DNA of 19,872 nucleotides, from assembly GCA_022839445.1 (NCBI GenBank), contig JALHFC010000007.1, forward strand, positions 1-19,872, written 5' to 3'. Each line of letters opens with the position of its first letter. The stretch's first letter is position 1. Source of the stretch: Pelotomaculum sp. GTDB taxonomy: Bacteria; Bacillota; Desulfotomaculia; Desulfotomaculales; Pelotomaculaceae. The position numbers and the translations under genes are program-made. Of the stretch, positions 7,525 through 14,726 are shown piece by piece. The notes under the pieces were generated by a model, which worked only from the letters and a program-made list of their open reading frames with translations, did not search any database and was not told the DNA's origin.

Positions 7525-8838
7525 CTATGTGATGATATTGCCTTCTAAAATGGCGTCTTTTTGCCTTGTAGTTTTGACTTTCACTATCTTTCCCCTCAAA
7601 TCCTCGCATCCAGGAAAAACAACCCTGATATAATTATCAGTCAGCCCTTCATAAAGGCTGCCTTCGTCTTGAAATCGCTGTTCAACTAAAACATCCAACA
7701 CCTTACCGAAATGTTGCGAAGCATACCGGGCCGACAGCGCCTTGCCCAACTGAATTAGCATGCGGCTACGCCCCTCTTTAACCTGCGGTTCAATTTGGTT
7801 TTTTAATACCGCTGCGGGAGTTCCCCGGCGTGGGGAAAATTTAAAGACATGGAGTCCACTAAAAGACACCTTTTCAATAAACTTATATGTGTTTAAAAAA
7901 TTCTCCTCTGTTTCCCCGGGAAAGCCCACCATAACATCGGTGGTTAAACCCAAACCGGGTATATTCTCCCTTAAAACCTTCGCAAGCCGGAAGTATTCCC
8001 ATGTATTGTAGCGGCGCCCCATGCTTGCCAGGACCTCGTCGTCGCCGCTTTGCAGCGGCACATGCAGGTGCCGGCAAAAGTTTTCCAAACCCGATATAGT
8101 TTCCACCAGCTCATGGGTAATGTCGCTAGGTTCGATAGAACTAAGGCGCAGCCTTGCCAGTCCGGGCAGGCCGGAGAGATGGCTAAGCAGACCGGCGAGT
8201 GTCACGTCGCCGCCCAAATCCTGCCCGTAGGCCCCGGTGCGGATACCGGTAATAACAATTTCTTTGAAACCGGCTGCTACCATTTGCCGCGCCGCTTCAA
8301 TCACCATCTCCGGGCGCCTGCTGCGCATCGGCCCCCTGGCGCCGGGCACAATACAGTAGGTACAGTAATTGCTGCATCCCTCCTGTACTTTTAAAAATGC
8401 CCTTGACCTTTCCTGCAGGGGTACAGCCAAAATTTCTTCGAACTCGTCGCCATTCATGTATTCGCTGACAGCGTTTAACGGATTTCTTCCTTTTACCGCC
8501 GATTCCACAAGATCCACCAACCCGGCCCTGTTTTTTGTACCTAAAACCAAATCAACACCCGGAATTTTTAGCGCCTCATCCGGGGAAGTCTGAGCATAGC
8601 AACCGGTTACTACAATCAGCGCCTTTGGGTTGGCCCTCGCGGCCCTGCGGATGATCTGGCGCGACTTGCGGTCGGCATGGTGAGTAACTGTACAGGTATT
8701 AATAACATAAACACCGGCATCTTCGCCAAAGCCCACCACCCGGTAGCCCCGTTCCTGGAAAAGTCCGCCCAGGGCCGCCGACTCGTACTGGTTTACTTTA
8801 CATCCCAGGGTATAAATAGCCACCCTTTTTTCAGGCAC
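7525..8838 (-). CDS. mtaB: tRNA (N6-L-threonylcarbamoyladenosine-37-C2)-methylthiotransferase MtaB
   Basis: This 437-residue radical SAM enzyme converts t6A37 to ms2t6A37 in tRNAs reading ANN codons. The N-terminal UPF0004/MTTase domain carries three cluster Cys (GCKVN, INTCTV, VTGCYA; residues 13, 49 and 80). The radical SAM motif GCSNYCTYC is at about 154-162, and a C-terminal TRAM domain (about 370-437) binds tRNA. The YTLGCKVNQYES start identifies the MtaB (YqeV) branch over MiaB or RimO. The chosen start is a GTG at 8838, one base after the rsmE stop, with GGAGGT 7 bases upstream inside rsmE; a TTG at 8853 is in frame but would overlap that signal. The order prmA-rsmE-mtaB matches B. subtilis yqeT-yqeU-yqeV. 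Confidence 0.95.
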   Translation of the reverse strand: MPEKRVAIYTLGCKVNQYESAALGGLFQERGYRVVGFGEDAGVYVINTCTVTHHADRKSRQIIRRAARANPKALIVVTGCYAQTSPDEALKIPGVDLVLGTKNRAGLVDLVESAVKGRNPLNAVSEYMNGDEFEEILAVPLQERSRAFLKVQEGCSNYCTYCIVPGARGPMRSRRPEMVIEAARQMVAAGFKEIVITGIRTGAYGQDLGGDVTLAGLLSHLSGLPGLARLRLSSIEPSDITHELVETISGLENFCRHLHVPLQSGDDEVLASMGRRYNTWEYFRLAKVLRENIPGLGLTTDVMVGFPGETEENFLNTYKFIEKVSFSGLHVFKFSPRRGTPAAVLKNQIEPQVKEGRSRMLIQLGKALSARYASQHFGKVLDVLVEQRFQDEGSLYEGLTDNYIRVVFPGCEDLRGKIVKVKTTRQKDAILEGNIIT

Positions 8839-8839
8839 T

Positions 8840-9604
8840 TTATCTACCTCCAAGATCCGCCCACTGGTACAAAACCATGATCAGAACCGCAAGACCTGCT
8901 GTTTCTGTGCGCAATATGCGCGGTCCCAGTGTTACCGTGCAAACACCCCGCATAGTGGCTTGATCGATCTCTTCACGGGCAAAACCACCTTCGGGGCCGA
9001 TAAAAACATATATTTCTTCCCTGGCGACGTCTTGGCAAAGGATGTCCTTGAGCGTCCTACCTTTTTCCTCTTCCCACGGCATTAAAGCCATAGCTTCCCC
9101 CGGCATATCCGCCAGGACCTGTTCCAAGCTTTTTGGCTCGCTCACCATGGGCATATCCGGACGCCGGCACTGTTTGGCAGACTCGAGCGCTATGCGCTGC
9201 CAACGCTCATGGCGCCTGGCAAGTTTTCCTGCCTCTAGTTTAACCACAGCCCGCCTGCAAATAAGCGGGATCACCCGGCTTACCCCAATTTCAGTCCCTT
9301 TTTGGATGATCATATCCATTTTGTCGCTCTTGGGAATACCCTGTACCAGGGTTACCTTAACGCGCGGCGGCGCAACTGCCGGTAACTCCTTTATGATGTC
9401 GCATACGACTTCATCCCTGCCGGTTGTTCTAATAACCGCGTCATATGATTTTCCCAGGCCGTCCAACACGGTAAGGACATCCCCGGCTTTAAGACGAAGG
9501 ACTTTTGATATATGTATAACATCCGGCCCGGTAATGCTGACGTGGCCGTTTACTATCCGCTCCGGGGAAACAAAAAAACGGGAATGGGCTGCGTCCGCTG
9601 TCAT
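8840..9604 (-). CDS. rsmE: 16S rRNA (uracil-1498-N3)-methyltransferase RsmE
   Basis: This 254-residue SPOUT-class methyltransferase methylates U1498 of 16S rRNA. An N-terminal PUA-like RNA-binding part (about 1-75) precedes the SPOUT domain. Visible family motifs are KGTEIGVSRVIPL, ALESAKQCRR, the SAM-binding FIGPEGGF and the knot region LGPRILRTETAGLAVL near the C-terminus. The ATG at 9604 overlaps the stop of the tautomerase-like gene by four bases (ATGA), suggesting translational coupling. A weak AAGGC lies about 11 bases upstream. The gene ends one base before the mtaB start. Its B. subtilis counterpart is yqeU, also directly between prmA and mtaB. Confidence 0.96.
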   Translation of the reverse strand: MTADAAHSRFFVSPERIVNGHVSITGPDVIHISKVLRLKAGDVLTVLDGLGKSYDAVIRTTGRDEVVCDIIKELPAVAPPRVKVTLVQGIPKSDKMDMIIQKGTEIGVSRVIPLICRRAVVKLEAGKLARRHERWQRIALESAKQCRRPDMPMVSEPKSLEQVLADMPGEAMALMPWEEEKGRTLKDILCQDVAREEIYVFIGPEGGFAREEIDQATMRGVCTVTLGPRILRTETAGLAVLIMVLYQWADLGGR

Positions 9605-9804
9605 TGGCCGCGTTGCCTTCTAACTGTTACAGTTTCCCCCCCAATGCCCCAGCTGCCCGTTTCCACTTCTTCAATTACAACAACAGTAGTTTGAGGGTTT
9701 TTACCCAGCACGTCCGCAAGCAGATCTGTAACCCCCCGGATCAGCCGGGCTTTTTGCTCCGGGGTTGCCCCTTCCTTTGTTATCTTGATGTTAACATAAG
9801 GCAT
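9601..9804 (-). CDS. 4-oxalocrotonate tautomerase-like small protein
   Basis: This 67-residue protein has the tautomerase-superfamily beta-alpha-beta layout. It begins Met-Pro, so Met removal would expose the catalytic Pro-1, and carries the family ending SWGIGGE. Compared from memory with Pseudomonas 4-oxalocrotonate tautomerase, Pro-1 is kept and the active-site Phe-50 is Trp. The two catalytic arginines appear replaced: Arg-11 by Ala after a one-residue insertion, and Arg-39 by Val. It may therefore act on a different substrate or be promiscuous. The frame is open to 9873, but only the ATG at 9804 gives the Met-Pro start; AAGGATGG lies about 11 bases upstream. The gene is 20 bases after prmA and overlaps rsmE by four bases. 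No catechol-degradation genes are nearby, so its role is unknown. Confidence 0.87.
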   Translation of the reverse strand: MPYVNIKITKEGATPEQKARLIRGVTDLLADVLGKNPQTTVVVIEEVETGSWGIGGETVTVRRQRGQ

Positions 9805-9824
9805 ACGAAGCACCATCCTTATAA

Positions 9825-10766
9825 TCATATTAAAGACGCACCGGTAGAGTTTTTGGTCACCAGCGCCACCCACTGGCCGTCCTCCATTTGCTCACAAATT
9901 AATAGGCCGGCCGCTTCCAAAGCAGCACACACATCACCGGCCCTTTCACGAATTATCCCCGATGCGATAAATATCCCGCCGGGCGCCAATGCCCTGGCTG
10001 CATCCGGCGCCAAACTGATAATAACGTCCGCTAAAATGTTTGATACAATCAGGCCGGCCCCGCCATCCAAAAGATCAAGCAGGTTCCCGCGCATAACCCG
10101 CACCTGACCGGCTACACTATTTCTCTCTACATTCCCGGCAGCCACCTTGCAGGCCAGCGAATCAAGATCGACCGCCGTCACTTGGCCCGCCCCGAGCTTT
10201 GCCGCAGTAATAGCCAGAATACCAGTACCTGTACCTATATCATAAACCGTTAAACCCGGTTGAATATACTTCTCCAGCAGCTTTAAACACATGGTCGTCG
10301 TAGTATGGGTACCGCTGCCGAAAGCCATGCCGGGATCAATTTCAATAATCAGTTCGTTTTTGGACGCGCTATAACTCTCCCAGGAAGGTTTAACCACAAG
10401 CCGCCGCCCTATGCGCTCCGGCTTGTAATATGCTTTCCAGGCGCCGGCCCAGTCCTTTTCCGGAATAATGCGGGTGCTTACCTTGGGAGGGGGGAAAAGG
10501 ACAAGGCGACTTAAAGCAGCCTTAAAGCCCTCCAACTGTTTTGGCAACTCGTTATCTACCGGCAGGTAACCCTTTACCAGCGGCATACTATCTTTGGCTG
10601 CCCCAGGGGGAACAGCCCATTCTTCAGGATGGATTTGGGCAGCATACTGAAGAATAACGGCGGGATCTTCAATGACAACCCCGCCGGCCCCCGTCTCCTG
10701 AAATATTACCGCTACCGGTTCCACCCCTTCGGGAGGTGTGCTAACTGTAATTTCCAACCAATCCAC
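9825..10766 (-). CDS. prmA: Ribosomal protein L11 methyltransferase
   Basis: This 313-residue SAM-dependent enzyme trimethylates ribosomal protein L11. The N-terminal substrate-binding domain starts with DWLEITV and holds acidic and aromatic motifs typical of PrmA. The C-terminal Rossmann domain shows GMAFGSGTHTTT, the SAM loop YDIGTGTGILAIT (about residues 175-187), VDLDSLA after the second strand and the catalytic-site SNILAD. The start is a GTG at 10766, with AAAGGTGA 7 bases upstream. It follows dnaJ after 56 bases, as in B. subtilis (dnaJ-yqeT), and no terminator is seen between them, so it is probably read from the dnaK operon. Confidence 0.95.
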   Translation of the reverse strand: MDWLEITVSTPPEGVEPVAVIFQETGAGGVVIEDPAVILQYAAQIHPEEWAVPPGAAKDSMPLVKGYLPVDNELPKQLEGFKAALSRLVLFPPPKVSTRIIPEKDWAGAWKAYYKPERIGRRLVVKPSWESYSASKNELIIEIDPGMAFGSGTHTTTTMCLKLLEKYIQPGLTVYDIGTGTGILAITAAKLGAGQVTAVDLDSLACKVAAGNVERNSVAGQVRVMRGNLLDLLDGGAGLIVSNILADVIISLAPDAARALAPGGIFIASGIIRERAGDVCAALEAAGLLICEQMEDGQWVALVTKNSTGASLI

Positions 10767-10822
10767 TAGAACTCACCTTTGTTTTAAGCATCTATAGTCG
10801 GCCCCGGTATTTTATGTCCACT

Positions 10823-11959
10823 TTAACTCATAAAGGTGTCCTTCATTTTTTTAAAAAAACCTTTATCCCCGCTACTTGCACTGTGCGGCCGCTCACTATC
10901 CAACCTTGCAAACTCCCTCAAAATAGTTTTTTGCTTCTCACTTAGCCTCACCGGGGTAACCACCTTGACTACAACATGCTGGTCTCCCCGCCCGTAGCCG
11001 CTGACGTTAGGAATGCCTTTTCCCCTTAACCGGAAAATCGTACCGGACTGGGTACCCTCGGGGATCCTTATTTTAGCGTCCCCCTCCAGGGTGGGCGCCT
11101 CCACTTCATCACCGAGAGCCGCCTGGACAAACGTAATGTTAATTTCACAGATCAGGTCATCATTTTCCCGTTTGAATACCCTGTGAGGCTTTACATGGAT
11201 GTAAACATAAAGATCACCACGGGGGCCACCCCTTAGTCCGGCCTCCCCTTCACCGGCCACACGCAGGCGGGACCCGCTGTCAACTCCCGCCGGCACTTTG
11301 ACCTTGATCTGACGCGTTTTACGCACCTGGCCGGCGCCGCGGCAGGTAGGACAAGGTTTTTCTATTAACTTGCCCACACCACGACAACGTTCGCATGTGC
11401 GGGTCTGGACGATGCGCCCGAAGGGAGTATTCTGCGCAAACTGCACTTGCCCTTTTCCACCGCAAGCCGGGCAAGCAACCGGCCGGCTACCGGCAGCAGC
11501 GCCGCTGCCCCCGCATGTGCTGCATTCTTCCACACGAGGCACCTTGACCTCACGCTCCAAACCAAAGGCCGCTTCTTTTAGAGTGATCTCCAGATCTACC
11601 CTAATATCCGCACCTCTTTCCGGACCGGCATGCCGGCGGGCGCCACTTCCGAAAAACATTTCAAAAATATCTCCCAACCCGCCGAAATCACCAAAGCCCC
11701 CCGGAAAGCCGCCGAAACCACCAAAACCCTGCCCATCAACTCCAGCATGGCCATAGCTGTCGTAGTTCGACCTCTTTTCAGAGTCGCTCAATACCACATA
11801 AGCCTCGCTCAGTTCTTTGAACTTCGCTTCGGCGTTTGGATCATCGGGGTTGGCGTCTGGGTGATACTGGCGCGCCTTTTTACGATATGCCTTTTTAATC
11901 TCGTCTATGGAAGCGTTTCGTGACACGCCCAGGATCTCATAGTAGTCGCGTTTTGCCAT
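10823..11959 (-). CDS. dnaJ: Chaperone protein DnaJ (Hsp40)
   Basis: DnaJ delivers substrates to DnaK and stimulates its ATPase. This 378-residue protein has all type I domains. The J domain (1-70) has HPD at 33-35, followed by a Gly/Phe-rich linker (about 75-105). The zinc-finger region has four CxxCxGxG repeats (starting near 146, 163, 189 and 203), and the C-terminal substrate-binding domain follows. The frame opens at 12004, but the MAKRDYYEILGV start at the ATG 11959, preceded by AAGGTGGTGG, is the family start. A 150-base gap separates it from dnaK and contains a candidate promoter and a hairpin. Confidence 0.98.
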   Translation of the reverse strand: MAKRDYYEILGVSRNASIDEIKKAYRKKARQYHPDANPDDPNAEAKFKELSEAYVVLSDSEKRSNYDSYGHAGVDGQGFGGFGGFPGGFGDFGGLGDIFEMFFGSGARRHAGPERGADIRVDLEITLKEAAFGLEREVKVPRVEECSTCGGSGAAAGSRPVACPACGGKGQVQFAQNTPFGRIVQTRTCERCRGVGKLIEKPCPTCRGAGQVRKTRQIKVKVPAGVDSGSRLRVAGEGEAGLRGGPRGDLYVYIHVKPHRVFKRENDDLICEINITFVQAALGDEVEAPTLEGDAKIRIPEGTQSGTIFRLRGKGIPNVSGYGRGDQHVVVKVVTPVRLSEKQKTILREFARLDSERPHSASSGDKGFFKKMKDTFMS

Positions 11960-11993
11960 CAATCCACCACCTTGATTAACGTAAAACAAACCA

Positions 11994-12015
11994 AAGGGGA
12001 ACAATAATTCCCCTT
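11994..12015 (-). promoter_or_regulatory. Perfect 8-bp hairpin in the dnaJ leader
   Basis: AAGGGGAA (11994-12001) and TTCCCCTT (12008-12015) are perfectly complementary around a 6-base loop. On the minus strand the hairpin is followed by TTTGGTTTGTTTTAC, which is T-rich but interrupted by G. It could be a weak or partial terminator after dnaK, an attenuator, or an mRNA-stabilising or processing structure ahead of dnaJ. It sits about 35 bases upstream of the dnaJ start. Confidence 0.55.
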
Positions 12016-12046
12016 AAAATAGTCATATGATCTCTTCTAAAACAAT

Positions 12047-12076
12047 ATTATAACCTATGTTCCCTGTATAACACAA
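12047..12076 (-). promoter_or_regulatory. Candidate internal promoter ahead of dnaJ
   Basis: On the minus strand TTGTGT (12076..12071) and a perfect TATAAT (12052..12047) are separated by 18 bases. The -10 is strong and the -35 matches 4 of 6. It would start transcription near 12040 and give dnaJ and downstream genes an outlet independent of the CIRCE-controlled promoter. Confidence 0.45.
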
Positions 12077-12109
12077 ACACAAAAAAGCATGGAATCATAA
12101 AGCATAACT

Positions 12110-13948
12110 CTATTTATCTTCTTTTACCTCGAAGTCAGCATCCACGACATCATCCTTTGTATCCCTCTCCGCCCCACCAGCGTCGGCGCCGGGACCTGCT
12201 TCACCCGGTTGCTCGCCATTTTTTTGATACATAGATGCGGAAAGCTCGTAGAGCGGTCCGGTTATAGCTTCCAGCTTCGACTTAATATCATTGGTATCGC
12301 TACCCTTCAAGGCCTCTTTTAACTCGTCCGTAGCCTTTTGCAACTTTTCAACAGCTCCGGCGTCCGCTTTATCCTTAAAGTCCTTGATGGCCTTTTCAGC
12401 TTGATAAACCATGCTGTCGGCCTGGTTGCGGATCTCCACATCTTCCTTGCGCTTGCTGTCCTCGGCGGCATGGCGCTCAGCTTCTTTGACCATCCTGTCG
12501 ATTTCGTTGTCGTTAAGGTTGGTGGAAGCCGTAATGGTCATGCTTTGCTCTGAACCTGTTCCCATATCCTTGGCGGAAACATTGACAATACCGTTGGCGT
12601 CAATATCAAACTTGACTTCGATTTGCGGTACACCCCTGGGTGCCGGCGGGATACCGGTAAGCGCAAACTTACCCAGCGTTTTGTTGTCCGAAGCCATTGA
12701 GCGCTCACCCTGGAGCACGTGGATCTCTACAGTCGTCTGACCGTCTGAGGCGGTGGAAAAAATTTGGCTTTTTGAAGTAGGAATTGTCGTGTTGCGCTCG
12801 ATCAGCTTTGTTGACACGCCACCAAGGGTTTCGATCCCCAGGGAAAGCGGCGTCACATCCAGCAAAAGCACGTCTTTTACCTCGCCTGCCAGGACTCCCG
12901 CCTGAATAGCGGCGCCGATGGCGACACATTCGTCCGGGTTAATACCCTTGTGAGCCTCCTTACCTAAGAATTTACGGATAGCCTCCTGCACTGCTGGCAT
13001 CCGGGTAGCGCCGCCCACGAGCAAGATTTTATCAATATCCTTAGGCTCCAGGGCGGAGTCTGAAAGCGCCTGGCGGGCCGGACCCATGGTCCTTTCCACC
13101 AAATCGGCAGTCATTTCCTCAAACTTGGCTCTAGTAATGGTGATATCAAGGTGCTTCGGTCCGCCGGCGTCGGCAGAAATAAACGGTAAGTTAACATTGC
13201 TTGTTGCCACCCCGGAGAGCTCAATCTTTGCTTTTTCCGCAGCTTCCTTCAAGCGTTGCATCGCCATTTTGTCATTGCGCAGGTCGATACCGCTGTCTTT
13301 TTTGAATTCGACAGCCAGGTAATCGATAATTCTTTGGTCAAAGTCATCGCCACCCAGGCGGTTGTTGCCGCTTGTAGCCTTTACTTCAAAGACCCCGTCA
13401 CCCAGTTCAAGAATAGAAACATCGAAAGTGCCGCCCCCCAGGTCATAAACTAGAATAGTCTGTTCCTCACCCTTATCCAAACCGTAAGCAAGTGCTGCCG
13501 CAGTAGGTTCGTTGATAATGCGTAATACTTCCAATCCGGCAATCTTACCCGCATCTTTTGTTGCCTGACGTTGGGAGTCGCTAAAATAAGCCGGTACAGT
13601 GATTACAGCCTTTTCTACCTTACTGCCCAGGTATGCCTCGGCATCGGCCTTCATTTTCTGGAGGATCATCGCCGATATTTCCTGCGGGGTATAATTCTTA
13701 CCATCTATGTCTACCCTAAATTCAGTGCCCATATGACGTTTAATAGAATTGACGGTGCGCTCCGGATTGCTTACAGACTGCCTTTTGGCCACCTGTCCGA
13801 CAAGCCGCTCGCCGGTTTTTGAAAAACCAACAACCGACGGTGTAGTCCTGGCGCCTTCGGCGTTTGGGATTACGACCGCCTCACCACCCTCCATTACCGA
13901 AACGCAGGAATTGGTGGTGCCCAGGTCTATTCCGATTACTTTTGACAT
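12110..13948 (-). CDS. dnaK: Chaperone protein DnaK (Hsp70)
   Basis: This is the ATP-dependent Hsp70 chaperone, 612 residues. The nucleotide-binding domain shows the phosphate-1 loop IGIDLGTTNSCV (5-16), VPAYFSDSQRQATKDAG, INEPTAAALAYG and the phosphate-2 loop YDLGGGTFDVSIL. The conserved hydrophobic linker (DVLLLDVTPLSLGIET) leads into the substrate-binding domain, followed by a helical lid and an acidic tail ending DVVDADFEVKEDK. The length fits the shorter Gram-positive form. The ATG at 13948 is preceded by GGGAGGAG at good spacing. It lies 47 bases after grpE, in the canonical hrcA-grpE-dnaK-dnaJ order with the chaperonin inserted. Confidence 0.99.
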   Translation of the reverse strand: MSKVIGIDLGTTNSCVSVMEGGEAVVIPNAEGARTTPSVVGFSKTGERLVGQVAKRQSVSNPERTVNSIKRHMGTEFRVDIDGKNYTPQEISAMILQKMKADAEAYLGSKVEKAVITVPAYFSDSQRQATKDAGKIAGLEVLRIINEPTAAALAYGLDKGEEQTILVYDLGGGTFDVSILELGDGVFEVKATSGNNRLGGDDFDQRIIDYLAVEFKKDSGIDLRNDKMAMQRLKEAAEKAKIELSGVATSNVNLPFISADAGGPKHLDITITRAKFEEMTADLVERTMGPARQALSDSALEPKDIDKILLVGGATRMPAVQEAIRKFLGKEAHKGINPDECVAIGAAIQAGVLAGEVKDVLLLDVTPLSLGIETLGGVSTKLIERNTTIPTSKSQIFSTASDGQTTVEIHVLQGERSMASDNKTLGKFALTGIPPAPRGVPQIEVKFDIDANGIVNVSAKDMGTGSEQSMTITASTNLNDNEIDRMVKEAERHAAEDSKRKEDVEIRNQADSMVYQAEKAIKDFKDKADAGAVEKLQKATDELKEALKGSDTNDIKSKLEAITGPLYELSASMYQKNGEQPGEAGPGADAGGAERDTKDDVVDADFEVKEDK

Positions 13949-13995
13949 TCTATTCTCCTCCCATATCTAGTTTTTTGAATTTATTCATTATGGTA

Positions 13996-14592
13996 TTATG
14001 ATGACTTAGAAACCTTTACCATAGACGGCCGGATCACCTTGTCTTTGAGAATGTAGCCGCGCCGGAACTCTTCGATGATCGTGTTGTCCGGGTGGTGCTC
14101 CGATTCTTCCCGGAACACTGCCTCGTGCTTTTCAGGATCAAACTGTTCGCCGGCGGCGGGAATTTGGACTACACCCTGCGATTCAAGCACATCCATAAGC
14201 TGCCTGAATATCAATTCAACACCTCGCTTGAAGCTTTCTACCGACTCACCTTCCGCCGCAAGCGCCCGCTCAAAATTATCAAGCACAGGTAGTATTGCGC
14301 ATACCAGTTCCTCAGAAGCATATTTGTAGATTTCTTCTTTTTCCTGGCGGGTCCGCCGCCGGAAATTTTCATATTCGGCTTGAAGTCTCAGCAAACGGTC
14401 GTAATAATCCTGCGCCCGGGTTTTCTGCTCGCCCAAGAGCTTATTCAGCACAACTGGATCGGTTTCCTTAGCTAAAACCTTGCCGGGTTCGCCCGTTTCA
14501 CCCGCCACTTTCTCCCCCATGCCGGATTCGCTATCGGTCGCTTCTTCAACCACTTTCAGCTTAGTTTCTTCCTTTTTTGCGTCATTACCCAA
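13996..14592 (-). CDS. grpE: Nucleotide exchange factor GrpE
   Basis: GrpE releases ADP from DnaK. This 198-residue protein has an acidic, low-complexity N-terminus (about 1-45), a long coiled coil containing the RLQAEYENFRRRTRQEKEE motif (about 67-87), and a beta-rich C-terminal domain with the family ending GYILKDKVIRPSMVKVS. The start is a TTG at 14592 with AGAGGTGA about 7 bases upstream. It lies 134 bases after the chaperonin gene, an unusually long gap for this operon, and 47 bases before dnaK. Confidence 0.97.
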   Translation of the reverse strand: MGNDAKKEETKLKVVEEATDSESGMGEKVAGETGEPGKVLAKETDPVVLNKLLGEQKTRAQDYYDRLLRLQAEYENFRRRTRQEKEEIYKYASEELVCAILPVLDNFERALAAEGESVESFKRGVELIFRQLMDVLESQGVVQIPAAGEQFDPEKHEAVFREESEHHPDNTIIEEFRRGYILKDKVIRPSMVKVSKSS

Positions 14593-14654
14593 CTTTAGAT
14601 CACCTCTTTAAACCGTTCTCAACTCAAGATCCCGTCAAAACCCTCCTCGCAATC

Positions 14655-14682
14655 AATATATAGTATCTGCCCGGATGAGCAA
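14655..14682 (-). promoter_or_regulatory. Weak candidate promoter ahead of grpE
   Basis: In the 134-base gap between the chaperonin and grpE the minus strand carries TTGCTC (14682..14677), a 16-base spacer and TATATT (14660..14655). The match is modest and AT-rich sequence could produce it by chance. The gap also holds a GAGGAGGG (14648..14641) that does not lead into any real ORF. Confidence 0.22.
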
Positions 14683-14726
14683 TACTTACATATTGCCGGC
14701 AAACAACTTTGACAGATTCCTGCTCC

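Noticed and set aside
9042..9623. Plus-strand open frame of 193 codons
   Set aside because: Antisense shadow of rsmE; Ser- and Arg-rich composition is typical of out-of-frame translation of a GC-rich gene.
9604..10107. Plus-strand open frame of 167 codons
   Set aside because: Antisense to prmA and the tautomerase-like gene, with no family motifs.
14641..14648. GAGGAGGG on the minus strand as the start signal of a micro-ORF before grpE
   Set aside because: The nearest TTG is too close and the frame closes after four codons.
14679..14696. Inverted repeat GCAATA-N6-TATTGC after the chaperonin gene
   Set aside because: Only six base pairs, AT-rich and without a T-run, so not supportable as a terminator or operator.
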